In this document: positions 5,507-7,477 of the stretch, piece after piece
Layout of the letters: each line of letters begins with the position of its first letter
Position numbering within the stretch: the first letter of the stretch is position 1
Assembly (NCBI GenBank): GCA_003158495.1
Contig: PMJT01000064.1
Coordinates: 11,700 to 19,176 of the forward strand
DNA length: 7,477 bases
Source: Chloroflexota bacterium
Lineage (GTDB): Bacteria; Chloroflexota; Limnocylindria; Limnocylindrales; CSP1-4
Reading direction: 5' to 3'
Made by a program: the position numbers and the translations under genes
Notes under the pieces: generated by a model
Databases searched by the model: none
What the model was told of the DNA's origin: nothing
What the model saw: the letters and a program-made list of their open reading frames with translations, nothing else

Positions 5507-6603
5507 GCGACCCCGCCGCGCGGCCCGGCCGGCCCGAGCCCGCGTCGCCCGAAGCCGCCGGACCGCGCCGCGATCAGGCTCCCGCCGGATCGCGCCGCCT
5601 CGCGCTCACGGCAGCCGTCCTCGCCGTCGATGTCGGCAACTCCAAGACGGACCTCGCTCTCATAGGCGCCGACGGGCGGCTCCTTACCGCGGTCCGCGGG
5701 CCGTCGGCCTCCCACCAGGCCGTCGGGCTCGATGTTGCCATGGCCAGGTTGGTCGACCTCGCGGCGGCCGGCGCTGTCCGGGCCGGGCTCGATTCATCGG
5801 CCCGGCCGCTCGCCGGGGTCGGAGTCTTCTGCGTGGCCGGAGCCGACTTCCCCGAGGATATCCGGCTGCTGGCGCGAGGCCTGGCCGCGACTGGAATCGT
5901 GGAGACGGTCGTGGTCGAGAACGACACGGCCGCCGTCCTGCGGGCCGGCTCCCCCGTCGCCTGGGGAGTGGCGGTCGTCTGCGGCGCCGGTATCAACTGC
6001 AGCGGCCTGGCCCCTGACGGACGCCGCGTGCGCTTCGCGGCTGTCGGCGAGACTTCGGGCGACTGGGGCGGCGGCCTGTCCGTCGGGATGGCGGCGCTCG
6101 GGGCGGCGGTCCGTGGCCGCGACCTCCGGGGCCAGCACACGTCGCTCGAAAGCCTGGTCCCTGCCTTCTTCGGCCTCAAGACTCCGGACGCAGTCACGCG
6201 GGCGATCTACATTGGGCGGATCCCCGAGGCCCGGGTTCGCGAGCTTGCGCCGGTCGCCTTCGAGGCTTCTCGGGCCGGCGACGCGGTTGCGGCCGGGATC
6301 ATCGATCACCTCGCCGACGAAGTCGCGGCCATGGCCGGGGCTGCTATTCGGCGCCTGCGCCTCCAGCGCGCGCCGGTCCATGTGGCCCTGGGCGGCGGCA
6401 TGTTCCGCAGCCGGGATCCACGGCTGCTGGGCCGGATCGAGTCGGGCGTGCTGGCAATCGCGCCCGGGGCCACTGTCCGGCCGATTGACGGCCCGCCCGT
6501 CCTGGGCTCGGCGCTGATCGGCCTGGATTCGCTCGGTGCGCCCGCGGCGGCGGCCGCGCGGGCGAGGGCGATGCTCACCGCGGAGTCGGTCGTCCGCGTC
6601 TGA
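5503..6603 (+). CDS. BadF/BadG/BcrA/BcrD-family ATPase, N-acetylglucosamine-kinase-like sugar kinase
   Basis: The 366-residue protein belongs to the ASKHA (actin/hexokinase) fold. The phosphate-1 motif AVDVGNSKTDLAL is at 41-53, an internal acidic motif in VENDTAAVL at 138-146 (Asp141 is the probable catalytic base), a glycine loop CGAGINCSG at 160-168, VGETSGDWGGGLSVG at 181-195, and the adenosine-site glycines VALGGGMFRS at 294-303. The family includes eukaryote-type GlcNAc kinase, glucosamine kinase and activators of radical dehydratases; this sugar-use setting favours a sugar kinase. Residues 1-35 are a Pro/Ala/Arg-rich extension before the first strand, unusual for the family. The start is fixed by ATGA overlap with the regulator stop and by the lack of any later start codon before the phosphate motif; GGAG lies 11 bases upstream. 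Substrate (GlcNAc, glucosamine, glucose or a disaccharide) cannot be read from sequence. Confidence 0.82.
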   Translation: MSDPAARPGRPEPASPEAAGPRRDQAPAGSRRLALTAAVLAVDVGNSKTDLALIGADGRLLTAVRGPSASHQAVGLDVAMARLVDLAAAGAVRAGLDSSARPLAGVGVFCVAGADFPEDIRLLARGLAATGIVETVVVENDTAAVLRAGSPVAWGVAVVCGAGINCSGLAPDGRRVRFAAVGETSGDWGGGLSVGMAALGAAVRGRDLRGQHTSLESLVPAFFGLKTPDAVTRAIYIGRIPEARVRELAPVAFEASRAGDAVAAGIIDHLADEVAAMAGAAIRRLRLQRAPVHVALGGGMFRSRDPRLLGRIESGVLAIAPGATVRPIDGPPVLGSALIGLDSLGAPAAAAARARAMLTAESVVRV

Positions 6604-6628
6604 AGTCGGCGCGCATGGCGGGCCCCCA

Positions 6629-6655
6629 GCGGCCTCAACTCCGCGTCGCGGCCGC
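6629..6655. repeat. Weak inverted repeat at the kinase/ABC transporter convergence
   Basis: GCGGCC (6629-6634) and GGCCGC (6650-6655) form a 6-bp stem with a 15-base loop overlapping the transporter stop codon. It is the only hairpin near this junction and may contribute to termination, but it lacks a U tail and lies partly inside the coding region. Confidence 0.25.
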
Positions 6656-7477
6656 CCCTCCTGCGTTTGCGGTGGCGACATGGCAGGCAGCGGTGTGCGC
6701 CGGAGCGAGCAGGGTCGGTCGCGGAGTGACGCGGCCGCATATGTCGATGGCCAGCGGACAGCGTTCCCGGAAGCGGCAGCCCTCGGCCGGATTCACGACC
6801 TTCGGCGGTTCTCCGACGGCGGCCGAAGTCGAAACCGAGACCGGCTCGCGTGGATCAGGCACGGCCGAGAGAAGCAGCTGCGTGTAGGGGTGCTTCGGGT
6901 CGGCCAGAACGTCTTCGGTGGGGCCTGCCTCGACGATGTGGCCGGCGTACATGACCACGATCCGGTCGGCGACGTAACGGGCGCTGGCGATGTCGTGGGT
7001 GATGTAGAGGATCGAGACGCCTTCCCTCTCCCGCAGGTCGGTCATCAGGTTCAGGATCCCGGCCCGGATCGAGACGTCCAGCATCGAGACCGGCTCGTCG
7101 GCGAGGATCAGCCTGGGCCGTACGGCGACGGCCTGGGCGAAGCCGACGCGCTGGCGCTGGCCGCCGCTCATCTCGAATGGGAACTTGCGCAGCATTTCGG
7201 CCGCCGGCGTGAGCCCGACGAGCGTAAAGACCCGTTCCGCTTCCGCCCGTCGCTGGACGGCGTTCAGCTCCGGCCGGTGCAGCTTCAGGTTCCGCATGAT
7301 CCCGTGAGAGACCCGGAAGACCGGATTCATCGAGCTGTACGGGTCCTGGAAGACCATCTGGACCTGGCTCCGGTAGTTCAGCAGGTCCTTGCGCGAATGG
7401 AGGCTGTGGACGGACCGGCCGCGGTACCGGATCTCGCCCTTCGTGGGCCGGTAGAGGATCGCCAGGAGCCGGGCGAT
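6635..7477 (-). CDS. Opp/Dpp-type ABC transporter ATP-binding protein (N-terminus beyond the right edge)
   Basis: The gene reads leftward from the right edge; 280 C-terminal residues are visible. They begin IARLLAILYRPTKGEI, which follows directly after the Walker A loop, so only about the first 50 residues are missing. Then come the Q-loop (QMVFQDPYSSMNP, 40-52), signature MSGGQRQR (103-110), Walker B LILADEP (123-129), D-loop (SMLD, 131-134), and switch His161 in YITHD. The C-terminal region specific to oligopeptide/dipeptide importers carries CRFRERCPLAIDIC (234-247) and ACH (264-266); equivalent cysteines hold an iron-sulfur cluster in mycobacterial Opp/Dpp ATPases. It energises import of peptides or, in many sugar-degrading bacteria, oligosaccharides. 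It resembles the F-type subunit and is probably the last gene of an operon continuing rightward. It converges on the sugar kinase, 31 bases apart. Confidence 0.9.
   Translation of the reverse strand: MARLLAILYRPTKGEIRYRGRSVHSLHSRKDLLNYRSQVQMVFQDPYSSMNPVFRVSHGIMRNLKLHRPELNAVQRRAEAERVFTLVGLTPAAEMLRKFPFEMSGGQRQRVGFAQAVAVRPRLILADEPVSMLDVSIRAGILNLMTDLREREGVSILYITHDIASARYVADRIVVMYAGHIVEAGPTEDVLADPKHPYTQLLLSAVPDPREPVSVSTSAAVGEPPKVVNPAEGCRFRERCPLAIDICGRVTPRPTLLAPAHTAACHVATANAGGAAATRS

Noticed and set aside
1..7477. Mobile element, CRISPR, tRNA/rRNA or defence system
   Set aside because: No transposase or integrase motifs, spaced direct repeats, cloverleaf, target duplications or known defence domains were seen. 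All eight genes are explained by metabolic, regulatory, transport, secreted or repeat-protein families.

Overview
The window is high-G+C bacterial DNA, apparently chromosomal. It carries eight protein-coding genes, two of them cut by the window edges, and no rRNA, tRNA, CRISPR array or insertion sequence. High G+C, GTG starts, a probably leaderless regulator and an Opp-type ABC transporter would fit Chloroflexota (for example soil or freshwater lineages) or Actinomycetota. No marker gene settles this, so the assignment is a guess.

Left part (1-3346), a mosaic of single genes. The start of a PfkB-type sugar/nucleoside kinase runs leftward off the edge (1-311, minus). It diverges from a secreted right-handed beta-helix protein (727-1908, plus). 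The roughly 415 bases between them hold a weak -10-like element for the kinase and, nearer the beta-helix gene, a set of nested inverted repeats that looks like a folded 5' leader. A strong hairpin terminator follows the beta-helix gene. Next comes a cytoplasmic pentapeptide-repeat protein (2026-2733, plus). It is convergent, across a shared hairpin, with a small alpha/beta-barrel protein of unknown function resembling DUF6176 (2787-3140, minus), which has a perfect 16-bp palindrome just upstream of its ribosome binding site.

Right part (3347-7477), a carbohydrate-use locus. It encodes a family 4 glycoside hydrolase (minus) and, divergently, a GntR/HutC regulator with a UTRA ligand-binding domain (plus). 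The regulator overlaps by ATGA a BadF-type (N-acetylglucosamine-kinase-like) sugar kinase. Converging on that kinase is the last gene of what is probably an Opp/Dpp-type ABC transporter operon continuing beyond the right edge. The AT-rich gap between the hydrolase and the regulator carries a palindrome, the most likely operator.

A working model (inference): an ABC transporter brings in a beta-linked di- or oligosaccharide or amino sugar, the kinase phosphorylates it or its product, the NAD- and metal-dependent GH4 enzyme cleaves it, and the GntR protein senses a sugar phosphate and controls the divergent promoters. The least explained signals are the folded leader before the beta-helix gene and a 6-4-6 inverted repeat (GGGCAC-N4-GTGCCC) shared between that leader and the DUF6176-like gene.
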